A stretch of 64,000 nt of DNA from Onchocerca lupi (Eukaryota > Nematoda > Chromadorea > Rhabditida > Onchocercidae). The position numbers were made by a program, and so were the translations under genes. Below the pieces are notes generated by a model that saw nothing but the letters and a program-made list of their open reading frames with translations, did not search any database and was not told the DNA's origin. The stretch lies in assembly GCA_028564675.1 (NCBI GenBank), contig JAOVVO010000343.1, positions 1-64,000 on the forward strand. The letters are read 5' to 3'. Below are positions 24,636 through 36,300 of the stretch, piece after piece (position 1 is the first letter of the stretch; the number at the start of each line of letters is the position of its first letter).

Positions 24636-26160
24636 AAGCTTTTACGAGAATGGAGTAAACTAATTTTATACAAGAAAATTTAATTGAGATTTTTTATTTC
24701 TTAATGAACACTTCGAAACAAGATAAGGAAACTATCATAAATATTGTGAAATTGTTTCAAGCTTGAATTTACGAGTATATAGCTTGCGTTAATCAAAAAA
24801 TTAATTATTCACAGATAAAACAATCAACAATTATATGACGTAATACAGTACAAATTGAGAAGACGTAGCCAATATAAAATTTCAAAATGGTAAACAATGG
24901 TAGATATAATATACTTGAAAGATATTGGATGATTGTTTGTTTGAAGCTGCAATTACAAGTTATTCATTCTATGCATAGATTTGCTGGATAGTATTCCAAT
25001 TTTGCGTGATCACTGCTTCTGTATACTGTGTTTGCACCATGTCCCATTCATCGGTAAGTGAATCGATGCCTTTATTCGAAATTTTATAAAATACTTTGTT
25101 GTTGACTATCTGAAAAATTTTGTTTTATGCTGATAAATTAAAGTCGAAAGTCTTATTATTTAAAAATTTCCTACTTATTATTAAAAAAAAAAAAAGCGGG
25201 TATTATTTCAAATTTAACAATTTGTATTTTTTTAAAAAATTTAAAAAAAAATGAGGTAAACTAATTAAGAAGTACAACTCAGTAACAAACTTAATCATTA
25301 GTTAGCTACTCTATCTTTCTGATCTTATTTATGTTATACGTTATCTAATCATCTTTAAAAATAATTTATTGAAACAATACAACATTCTTATTCGATATTA
25401 AAGAATATACGGAGACGATAATCTTAGTCACTTATTAACAAAATTTATTGTTAAACTTTCGATAAATATCGTAGAAGTTGTAATATTGATAGCTTACAAA
25501 TAGTAATAGCCATTGAGAAATTAAAAAAGCATTGGAAGTTATTATTATTGATATGTTTTTCGAAAATCATAAAGGAAGGTTAAAAATTATTAAGAGGAAC
25601 AGACAACTGCTTATTTCTAAATACTGAGTGATAAGTAAGCATTATAAACAATCACATCGTAAGGCAAAAGATACTATAAAAATTTAGCAAAACTTATGAA
25701 ACGAACTTAAAATGTATTAAAATAATGTTAGAATGTTCGAAAATGTTAGAATAACCGATCAAATAATGAAATTAAAAAATAGTGATGCAAATTAAATAAA
25801 GAAATAAAATTAAAATAAGAAGTCGGTATAATGGATTATACCAAATTTGATAATTATGATAGATCGTATGAAAAAAAAATAGATGGATCATGATTTAAAA
25901 AAAAAAAAAATTACTAATAAATTTTGGGATAACTGAACAATTTATACAACTACTGTTAACAGTTCCATAAATTAGTTAAAATGATAAGCAAAGGATAGCT
26001 TTGATTATGAAAGATAAAAATAACGATAATAAACTTCGAAAGTACCAAATAATAATTTATATTTACCTGAAATAATTGAAATGTAATAGGAATGATTGTC
26101 AATAAAATAAATTCTGGTGCAAAATATTTCGTGGCTATGCAAATGACATGTTGAATCAGT
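24636..26160. other. Gene-free AT-rich interval
   Basis: No exon-like frame, and no clear match to the RAD51D units or the interspersed repeat. Simple AT-rich DNA with short poly-A runs and ATA/ATTACT words. Confidence 0.5.
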
Positions 26161-26263
26161 AATAATAGTAATGATTACTATTACTATTAATAATAATGAT
26201 AATAAATAAAATATAAATAAACAAGTGAATAAATAATAATGATGATGATAATGATAGTAATAC

Positions 26264-28523
26264 TTAAAAGTAATTAACCTTGTGATTCTTGGGACTGATC
26301 AATTGCATATAATAATTGGAATCTGATAATTTACACAGCAAATATCTAAAATCAACTGCTTTGATCCAACGTTTACCAAGTGATGGTGATGGCTCTCCGC
26401 GCCAGTAAACAAAATGATTTGTTGTTACAATAGCACAACCACGGTTTGCTATATAATGCAGCTTAGCGATAATTTCATCTTGAATTTTTCGACCTAAATT
26501 TGATATTAAAAAATACAATTAAAAAACAGAAGAAAGATAATTTACCGCTAGGCTTTCATTCTTGATTCATTTTCAGGATTTTCCAGACAAATTTCCAAAT
26601 ATTTCTAAGTGAAATTACCATAAAATTCGAATCTCAAAGCTAATATAAAATACAAGAAACTAAAATCAATTTAGTCAAGCATTAAGACAATATTTCCGTA
26701 AAATAATATGATCTCTATGATGTCTCATGGTTGAATGAACATTCAGTGAAAAAATCAACTTCCTTCAAAGTATCCCCAAGCTGTAAATGCTAATGCTGCA
26801 CCAATACTGTCGATTACAATGAGGACAAGATTTTGAATAGCCTTCAAAAGAATTACTGAATTATAACAACATTTACCGAATATTTTTGCCACCGATTTTA
26901 ATAAAAGATGAAATGATGTCTTATTCATTCATCCCTTATCGATACAATCAGTCGGATATGGCAAGTCAAATATTTTTGCTGCATATTTTGCTTTATGCTT
27001 TATGTCGCACATAATTACGTCATTACCAGCATAATACGCATGAGTTACATACCACTAACACAGAGATGCAACACGTGAATTACATATCACTGAAACATTC
27101 TTCCTCTCATCCCCTCATCTCTCCAAAGACTTCAGATGACTTACGTAGACCACGCTGGCGTAACAAGTCAACCTTTACTAGTGCTTCAACTTTGCTCTTC
27201 CACCTCTTTCTTGATGAAACCGCTCAGCACGCGTCAACTCCTTCAGGAAAACCTTTATTCAAGGTTCTCCATGCAGTCATCAAGTACCAAGCCTGGAACT
27301 CTGAGAGTCAGGACGAGACACTTCTTCCCGCTCTGGAGATGACGCCATGCCACATCATCGCGGCTGCGCTCCGTCGCAATTTCGCTGATAGCGAAGAAAT
27401 GCATACTACAGAAATGATTCTGTGAAGTATGATCTCAACTGCCAAATCTTCAATTTCCGTTACCACTTATTCCTACTACAAACGACAAGTGGCTTGTTGC
27501 ACAAACTTTTCAAAACCACTCTCTTCCTCTACTATTCACACTGTCTGTTATGATCTCTTCACCTCTTTAGTCGTCTTCCTCTCATTCCAATCTCTCGCAG
27601 TGATGGCTCAGTCTCACCAGTCGATATATTCGTCATTTTCATATGAATAATTTTGTCAAATTCGAAATAATATTATGCATTTTATTGTTTGAATATTTGA
27701 AATGGTATTAAGTATTTGATTAGTTGAATATTTTAAGCAATATCAAATACTTGATTACTTGAATATTTGAAAGCACAGTCCGAAGATCTTTTTCATCGTA
27801 AGTTCGTGCTATAAATACTCGTTTAAGCATTCTTTCTGCTTTATTTTCATCCTCAAAATTTAAATCATTCTATTAAATTTGTATTTACTGCGTCATATTG
27901 TTTATTAATCAGAAAACGCAAAGCGCCATGAAGCAAATTATTGAATATTGTCTGAATTTCTCCCATTGAAGACAAGAAGGAAATATTAATAAAAATAAAT
28001 AATGTTAATAAAAAATGTTCAGCTTTGCAGTGAAACAATTTAAGCCAATCAATAATCCCTATCAATTTCAAGATAAATTACCTGGACACCACGGGATTTC
28101 AGCATTTGCAGCAAACGACTACTGCGAAAACTACCGTTTGTGTCGATATAAACGATTTTGCTTTGTAACTTTTCATCATCGATTAAGTGATTAGCTATGA
28201 GTGAAAGACATAACTGAAATCACGTGAATGCATCTTATTAAAATAAAATTAAGATTTTCAAAATTCAAGAAAAATTTTCTCTTTGCTAAAGCAATCTATC
28301 AGAACAAAAATACAATTTTATGTTCATAAAGTATCGTCTTCACCTGTGTCTTTCCGGAAGCAATGTTACCAACAAATTCGGTAAGTTTACCCTTAGCAAT
28401 ACCGCCGTTGAGATAAATATCAATATTCGAACAACCAGTTTTATGTAGGAGCCACGATGCCCCAAGTCTTAGGAATAAATCAAGTCCTGTTTCTTCTTCA
28501 TATTCCGGGCCGTCAATATCCAT
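26264..28523 (-). CDS. RAD51D-like RecA-fold recombination protein (intact copy C)
   Basis: Exons 28523-28344, 28213-28082, 27869-27759, 26841-26760 and 26493-26264 (phases 0, 0, 0, 1) give 244 residues. Walker A is GNIASGKT (52-59), after a RAD51D-like GGIAKGKLTEFVG. Next is KIVYIDTNGSFRSSRLLQML, matching the family's YVDSNGG...SRLLQLL. Walker B is LVLIVIDS (146-153). The last exon carries CAIVTTNHFVYWRGEPSPSL followed by GKRW, matching the family's VVVTNH...P.LGRSW. RAD51 paralogues act in homologous recombination and fork protection; RFS-1 is the C. elegans paralogue. The chain starts close to the ATPase core, so the usual N-terminal helical domain is short or absent. An acceptor CTAG lies 6 nt before the ATG. 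Exon 4's acceptor (TTTTGAAG) is weak and is the least certain junction. Intron 3 holds a repeated GC-richer block. Confidence 0.85.
27066..27650 (+). repeat. GC-richer block in RAD51D intron 3, copy C
   Basis: Antisense to the host gene, with open frames of 119 residues (27066-27425) and 73 residues (27429-27650) that match copy A almost residue for residue. No recognisable domain, signal peptide or splice structure is seen. Removing it would leave an ordinary short intron. It could be an old inserted element or an antisense transcript; nothing in the window distinguishes these. Confidence 0.5.
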
Positions 28524-29500
28524 AATTACCTAGAAATTCCTCAAATAAAAGACACCAGTGAAAACATCCTTCGGCTTCAAATAAAATTTTCCAAGTCTAT
28601 TAAATCGACTCTATCAACTACTTTCATTATCATTTGATCAAATTCGACAGAATTGACTATTTAATTACCACTTTATTAAATAGTCGTCCACTTACTGGAA
28701 TTATCCATACTGGCTGATCTAACCCACCTAACACGAATCAATTAGGTAATGAAATGCTAACCATACAAAAATTTCAAATTTCGAAAGCATTTTATTGCAA
28801 CAAAAATCATTCTGGAAAAGTATGAAAATGAGAATGTACAATTCTGTGTAGAATTTTCTATAATATGCAACAATGAAATAATGAGTAGTTTCACTTTTTT
28901 CTTATATAAATTCAGAGAAATGAAAGTATTCTTCATATAAAATGAAATGTTTTACTCGTAAGTGAAAAAAAAAATTTTAAATAGATAACAAAAATCATAG
29001 AAAAAAACATTAGAAAAGTGGTCAAAGACTGAATCTGCAACTTTTCTATAGGTTTTGAAAAATAATCGAAGTCTACAAATAATGTTGATTTGATAACAAT
29101 AAATGAATAATAACAATTCTTGAAGATTTGAAGAGAAAAAACGAATTAAGACATACAATAATTCAAATAGAATCTTCTAAAAGAATATCCTAAAACAACA
29201 TAGAAAATTTATTGCTGTTTTCCTCGATCCGTTTACTATGGAACTGTACTATAATGCAAATTCCGAATATACGTAATATTAAGAAATTTGGTAAAAGCAG
29301 AGAATTTCGATACGACTTAATTTTCTTTTTAAATAAAAAAAAATTATAAATTTCAATTTACAGCCAAGAAATAAACAAATGGAAGAATGACATACAAGAT
29401 AAACAAATAGCATCAACAAGTCCAGGAAAAAAAAAATAAGCTAAAGTTGATTCCTTACACTTTAATTAACAAAGAAAAAAAAAATACATTTCATTTCACA
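28524..29500. other. Interval between MOB4 and RAD51D
   Basis: The two genes are head-to-tail on the minus strand about 980 bp apart. 28540-28920 is the part of the RAD51D unit also found in copies A and B (18100-18440; 22430-22730 plus 24562-24635). No exon was recognised. The spacing is compatible with, but does not prove, an operon. Confidence 0.5.
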
Positions 29501-32500
29501 TTACGGATAATTCGGTTTCTGTTCTAATATTGGCACAATCAAATGCTCATTTGCCATTAAATTGTATTTCTTTACGAACACCGTAAATCGACGACAAAGA
29601 AGTGTTTCCGTCTGAAAATCAGCATATGTCATCAAACAAAGTCAATTTTATTACGCAAAAGATAGGACGGAACAAATTCCTAAAACTCAAACAAGTCCAC
29701 TTACAATGTGAAAAAGTTAGAAACCGGTCATTTTAGTTTAGATGCCAAACCGAATGTATTTTTAACTTGTCTTCTGATCGAGTTTTTGATTTGAAAAAAG
29801 ATCACCTCAAATTTTTCAAAGAGTTCAGGATGATGAAAGTAAGCATGTGAGAAAATCCGATAAATTCGCCGGCATACCGAACCAATTTTTGCAATCGATG
29901 ATTCTTTAATTGAAACCCGACTAGGAAAGTATTTGTTACTATTCAACAGTGCCGCTGCACCGTCCAAAGTATGTCGTGTATAATCGATTGCCGAACACTA
30001 CAATGTAATCACAATAAAAGACTCAAGGATGAAAAAACTATTATGAAAAAATTATAAATGAAAAAATTATTTTGATCATTGGATATTGTGAAAAGTAAAC
30101 GCACAGTATACTCACAAAAAATTCTAGCCAAAAATCGCTCATACAATAATTCGATGAAAATGGTAATTAACAAAAAATAAAAAAAAAATAAAAAAAAAAA
30201 ATAAAAATCGATACTAAAAATAAATAAAAAAAAAAAAAAAAAAAATAAAAATCGATACTTCTTTCGGATTTTTATGAGCCGCACAAAGAAATATCCACTG
30301 TTCTGTGGCAGTCATCTGTACACAAACATCTGGTTTACATTCATTCTTGAAAATACAAAAATTTCAATTTTTTCAATCCCGTGAATCAGCTATTATAACA
30401 AAAAAAAAAATGGATAACAGTGATTCTAAAGAAATTGATTCTAACTTCATGATAAATTTTTTTATTTTCAAATTGTTGAATTCCAAATTATCTAGATCAT
30501 TTCATTACAATTTTCCTCAATTTTATTGAAATTCTACAATATCCAGCACAGTAAATGAGAAGTTTACCGAAACATAAATCACTTACATCCTTGCATAAAA
30601 ACTCAGTGAACAGGTTACAAGACTTCTTACCTGTAAGAGTAATGCCAAACCATTGAGTTGCATGCAAAACTGTCTTACATGTTCATATTTCCATACTCCT
30701 TCTTCCTGACCTGGCGGAGCTTTTAAAATGGTTTCCACATCCGATGGATCCTTATGAATACATTGCTGTATGTACTGTTGCACATTCAACGTATTATCCA
30801 TCTTAAATAAAAAAAAAAAAAAAATGATATTTTTGATTTTAATTGCTGCTATCATCGAAGTTAACTAAGCTCAAGGTTAGAATTATCTTGCTCACTCAAT
30901 AAACTTACTTTGTAATTGATTACTTTCGAAGACATGTTTTTTAATGAAATTAAAATGCATGAGTTGAAATGCAAATCAGTGGTCTTCGCAACTTCAGTAC
31001 TTCTTCAATTTATCAATCCTAACAAAAATATTTAGATATATTGAAGCCTAACTTTAATCTACTGCTCATATAAAAATTGAAAACAGAAAAATCCAACATT
31101 ATCTATTAAAAGAACAAATTTATTTTGATGTCAAATAAAATAATTCCATTCTCATTCTTAATTTCTATTTCATCATTATGATATTTTGATTTCAAAGAAA
31201 TCTGACACAATTATAAGTGGATTTAAATTTTAACCAGACCATACAAATCTCATATCAATACAATTTTTATACCAGAATTTAAATTGGACCTGCAAATATA
31301 CAGTGATTACGTTGAAATCCAACTTTGATAAACAAGATAAATTTCAAAAATTAAGATAAAATTTCGATGAACTATACTACACAAACCTCTTCGAACGGCA
31401 TATCCGGCCAATTACACCATTCTTCTCTGGTTGTTCCTGGATCATTCCTTCGGTAAATAATACTTTTATCTACAACAGCACACATTGAATACGCCTCTTC
31501 CTGAAAATAACTACCATAGCGTATAAAATAAATTTATTTTCATTATGCGACACATATTTTGCGTGAGGATATCATGGATACCATAGATGTTGACGGTAGA
31601 GATAACACGTAGAGATATTTCATGTACACTCATCCTAACTTTCTCTCAGCTTATTTAGTATTCCCGTTTTGGGGTTCCTCTATTTTATTTAAAATGTATC
31701 CATGCCAATTTCAGGAAACTATTTAAATAACTGCACCACTATTCTCTTTCGCCATTTGATAACAAGCATAAAAATGCGATTGTTAAGAGAAATCGCAAAA
31801 AGCAACCCTATTTCATGAGATTCGTCCAGAACAGAATGGAATTAGAAATATGTTAGCGATTCAAATATATCAGAAGAGAAGTAAAAGGTTATTTTATTCC
31901 AAAAAAAGGAGAGGATTTCATCACTGAAAGCAACTAGATCATTACAAAATGAGAATCTACACCTATTCATAGATTTTAAATACTGATGGGACTTTAAAAA
32001 ACTAAGGATCTCGAAGAGTCGACGGAACTATAGGAATATGCGGAATTTGAAAAATCTACCAACTTCGGAAATTTTTTTTAATGGAACTTCAAGAATTGAT
32101 GAATTTTTTTTTTGAAAAGACTTACAAATCTCAAAGATCACTAGGTTTTATGAGGAAATAGGAAAAGAATATTCTGTTATTAAAGATCAAATTAATGGAA
32201 AAGGTCACTGCGTAAAACTGAAAAAAAAAAAATGCAATAAAAGCTAATACAGAAAAACCACAAAACTCCTTAAAATAAATTCCCTCTAGAACATAGCAAC
32301 TGCTCATAACGGACCGCATACGTGTCCATCAAATCTTTCCTCTAGAAATTCGTAATTCGTAGAAAATGGAACTTACAGTAAAGTTGGAGTCATATGGAAG
32401 GAAGTCATCTGATTCTTGTGTTGAATCTGCGAATGATTCTAAATCCGTAGATAATTCTGCGATCTTTTCGTCAGACGAATCCGCTTCCATGAAATTTTCC

Positions 32501-32922
32501 GGGAATTCTTTCATTTGATTCTCGAAAGATTTTTCGGTGGAATCTTTGGATGATGATATTTCTTTTAATATCTCTTCTGTCGGATCGTTGGTCGTTATTT
32601 GTACTAAATCCTTCAATAGTTGATCCATTATTCCTTTGGACGATGTTTTGACCAAACCCGCCAGTAATCGATTTATTGTATCTTCGATGGAGACAGTCAA
32701 ATCTTCTTTTAGCCTAGTTTTAGATGATGTTTCTGCCATATCTTCCAATACTTCTTCCATTTCATCTTTAAATCTTGTATCAGTTAAATCGTCTAAAATC
32801 TCTTCTACCGTATCCTCCGATGGTATTTCTACAAAATCATTGAGAAATTCTTCCATTGGATTTTTTGACGAAGCTTCCACCAAATCCAGCAGTTCATCCA
32901 TTACTTCTTCTGCCGTTCCCAT
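29501..32922 (-). CDS. MOB4/phocein homologue with an acidic repeat-bearing N-terminal extension
   Basis: Exons 32922-32377, 31500-31387, 30801-30631, 30345-30259, 29997-29806 and 29611-29501, all phase 0, give 406 residues. Exons 2-6 encode a near-full-length phocein: NDPGTTREEWCNWPDMPFEE, VWKYEHVRQFCMQLNGLA, QMTATEQWIFLCAAHKNPKE, NKYFPSRVSIKESS, RRIYRIFSHAYFHH. Likely zinc ligands are Cys280 and Cys285 (CKPDVC) with His357 and His362. MOB4 is a STRIPAK-complex adaptor. Residues 1-182, from one exon, are strongly acidic with degenerate units of about 16-20 residues (EEVMDELLDLVEASSK, EEFLNDFVEIPSED, EEILDDLTDT, EEVLEDMAETSSK). Normal MOB4 has only a short leader here. The start follows a TTATTAG acceptor at 32924; an upstream in-frame ATG is at 32937. 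Met188, at 31485 in exon 2, could start a conventional MOB4. Confidence 0.9.
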
Positions 32923-33162
32923 GCTAATAAAAAACAAATGCTCAACTGCTTGCTATTCTCGAGATATAAGAAGCATACCTCATGCAATATTCTTATATAT
33001 CCTGAAATATGCAAATTTCACACAAATATTAGTCAGATCTCAAATTTCTATATATGCATGAGCAAAAATGCAAGATATTTGCAATAAAAGTGTATTTTTC
33101 ATAAAAGTTCGAAAGGAAGTAGTCCGATAACTTATTAATTAGTAATAGTAAGAACAATTATC

Positions 33163-33350
33163 AATTATTGCTATTATTAGTATTATTATCATTGTTACTA
33201 TTATTATTATTTATTATTTATTGTTTATTATTTATTATTTGTTGTTTATTGTTTATTATTTATCGTTTATTATTTATTATTTATCGTTTATTGTTTATTA
33301 ATTATTGATTATTACTATCACTGTCGCTGTTGTTGTTATTATTATGATTG
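33163..33350. repeat. TTATT/TTGTTTA simple repeat
   Basis: Dense array of TTTATTATT, TTTATTGTT and TTTATCGTT words with period near 10 bp in its centre. Ordinary AT-rich satellite-like DNA in the MOB4 upstream region. Confidence 0.8.
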
Positions 33351-36300
33351 TTATTTCTACTCAAATATCATTATATCAGTACTAAAAGATTATAAAATTA
33401 AAAGTGTTCGTTATTCTCAGATTAAAATTTCTTTGTTTGTTTTTTTTTTTCAGAATGTGTAATTTTTTCTTTATATTCACTTTTTCATTTAAATAGATCT
33501 ATTGCTGATTTTGATGTTACTATTGTTCAACGAAGAGAAGTATTATTTTTTTAGAATAAAGAAGTTCATAACTTCAAATTACCATCAAATGTTCTCCCAC
33601 TAAAGCATTTATGCAATTATATCATTTTTCAAAGAATATTGTTTAGATGAATTATTTCATTTCAAATTGAAAAAAATTTTATCAATTTTTAATTAAATTA
33701 CCAAAATGGAATTGCGCTGTCAATCTTATCATTAATTGTTATTGAAATTATGGCATGAGTCAATATTTAAGGTGAATTTAAATTTTCATCACAGATTTCA
33801 TTACTATTACATATCATTGTATCACCATCTTCATCATTTCCATAATGTCATTGTTGTATCATTGTTGGAATTATCGTAGTTGTAAGTGTTGTCATGTTCA
33901 TTCATTATTCATTACATATTTCGTTTCTTATCATAATCCCATCAATTATTAACTGTCACTTGTATTGATACGATAGTGATATTAATTAGATATTATTATT
34001 ATCATATTACTTTTTCTTTTTTTTTCTTTCCCAGGAAAAAAAAGAAGAGGGAAAAATTGATATTTTAATAACCTAATATTTTCTAGTATTTTTAGAAAAG
34101 TTGTAAACTGGTCGGTGGATGATCGGTTGGAATTAGCAATTAGTATATAATGAGTTATACATATATATAATACATCCGATGAAAAATGAATCAGTCAATG
34201 ATCATTACTCAATGCTTAACGAATAGCAAAGCACCACTTAATTGTTGTTCAATGATCACAGTCTCACAACTTTTTCTTTTCAATCGTTTATTTAATCTTT
34301 TTTGATTGAATTCGAAATTTGCTAGCAAACAAATAAATGAATAAAATATCGAGAGTCAAAAATACTCATTACCTCATTTCTTTACGTTCATTTATACTAC
34401 TTTAAAAAAAAAAAAAAGAGGAAAAAAAGTTCTTTTTTCCTTTCACGATTTTTCTTTTTCCTAAATTTTTTAGTAAATAAATGAAATTATTTTTCGTTCT
34501 TTTCTGATCAAATTCGAAAAATTATTATTTTGTTGTTTGCATACTTTTGTTATCTTTATATTGTTATGAATTCGTTTCTCTTTTTTTTTTTTTTTTTTTT
34601 CGGCTATACATGTTTTTATTGATATTTTATTATTATGTTCATATGGTATCATAATTATTATTGATTTTAGCTGTATTACTGTTTCATACTAATACTCTCA
34701 TTTCTTTACCGCAATTAAATGTTAAAAATTATAGTTGTATGGATGGAAGAGATCGGTTGAAATAATGATTTTAGCGAGATTTGATCATAACCTTATCAGA
34801 TTAGATTACTATTAGATAACGATAAGCACTGTAGTAATAATCGAAGATTAGTACGAGAAATTTGTTTTGATTGAGATTTTATTTTGATTTCATCACAAAA
34901 ACTACAATTAATCATATCGTTGCTTTTTATTACTCAGATCCATTAATGGTACTTTTCCTTTTTCCTATAACAAATAATCAAACATTCGATTCATCTATTC
35001 AAGATTTCTCGAAATATCTCACTTTTATATTGCTCTTCTTTATCAACATATCTTTTTTGATATGGTTATTTCTTTTATTCCCGTTGTTTTTTGCTTCTCA
35101 TTGTCGCGATTATTCACACTAGCATTATTTTATTTCAAAGTTTTATCACTATTACTAATATATTTAAAATATTTGCATAAATTGTATTATTTATCAAAAA
35201 TCACTTTTATTTTAAGAACAAAAAATATTTTGCATGCATTTGTTATGCATGGAAATATAATTAAGCAATGACTAATAGCTAATAATTTCATTTTTTTTCT
35301 TTTTTTTCCCTTTCTCTGTCTTTACATTAACCAAAAAAAAAAAAAAAAGAAAAGCCAACAGCTAATGTATATCTTATTGGAATGTACTGAATGTGATTTT
35401 TTTTCATTTCCATTATTATAATATAGATTTTTGAAATTTTTGCAAAAAGGAAATTTTTGTAAACAACTCAAAAAAAAAAAAAAAAAAGCCAGGAGGAAAA
35501 AAAAGGGAATTAAAAAAATTAGTGCGATGGTCAAAAGTAAATAAAGCAATGAATGAGTGAGTAAATAAGGAAATAAAAAAAGGAAGAAAAAAAAAGGAAT
35601 GAGTGTAAATTTTTCATTGATAAATTGCAAAAAAAAAAAGATTTAAAAAAAAAATGATTCAACGGAAGTTTAAATGGATGGATGAATCATCATCATTCGT
35701 CATGATTAACTATAACAGCAGCAGAATGATTATTCCAACAAACCTTTCCCTTCCATTCTAGTTCTTTTCTTTTTTTTTTTTTTTTTTGTTTATTAACTTC
35801 TGTTCCTAATACAAGAAGTGATTCATTTGGCGTTTGATAGTCAAGAACCAATCCAATTTATATACTTTATAGCCAAGAAATGATCTGATTGGCACATATG
35901 GCACATATTTTTTAGCCAAAAAATTAACTAACTGATGCATATTGTATATATTTAACGGCCAATTGAAAATAATAAAAGAAGAAATTTTTAATTTCCCATT
36001 ATTTTTATTGCATGATATTGAATAAAATTTATGAAATGTTCTTTAAAACAAATGAAAGAAAAAAGGAAATTTCTTTTTATTCATTTTATCCAATCTAATC
36101 ACTTCTTTCAATTTACTTATTATCCTTTTCTTTATTTTTTTATTTATTAATTGACCATTTATTAATTGCATTTGCGACAAAATGCCAAACGATTTAATTG
36201 ATCAAAGATGATTTAATTGGTTGATTAACTGCATGCTGTGATTAATCATAGTCTTTTTTTTTTTTTAAATATTGTTAACAATTAATCACTGAGCTTTCAG

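Noticed and set aside
32636..33061. 141-residue Ser-rich plus-strand frame
   Set aside because: It is antisense to the repeat-coding MOB4 exon; Ser/Ile richness is the complement of Glu/Asp/Leu codons.
35322..35630. 102-residue F/L-rich minus-strand frame
   Set aside because: It is built on poly-A/T tracts, with no splice sites and no homology recognised.
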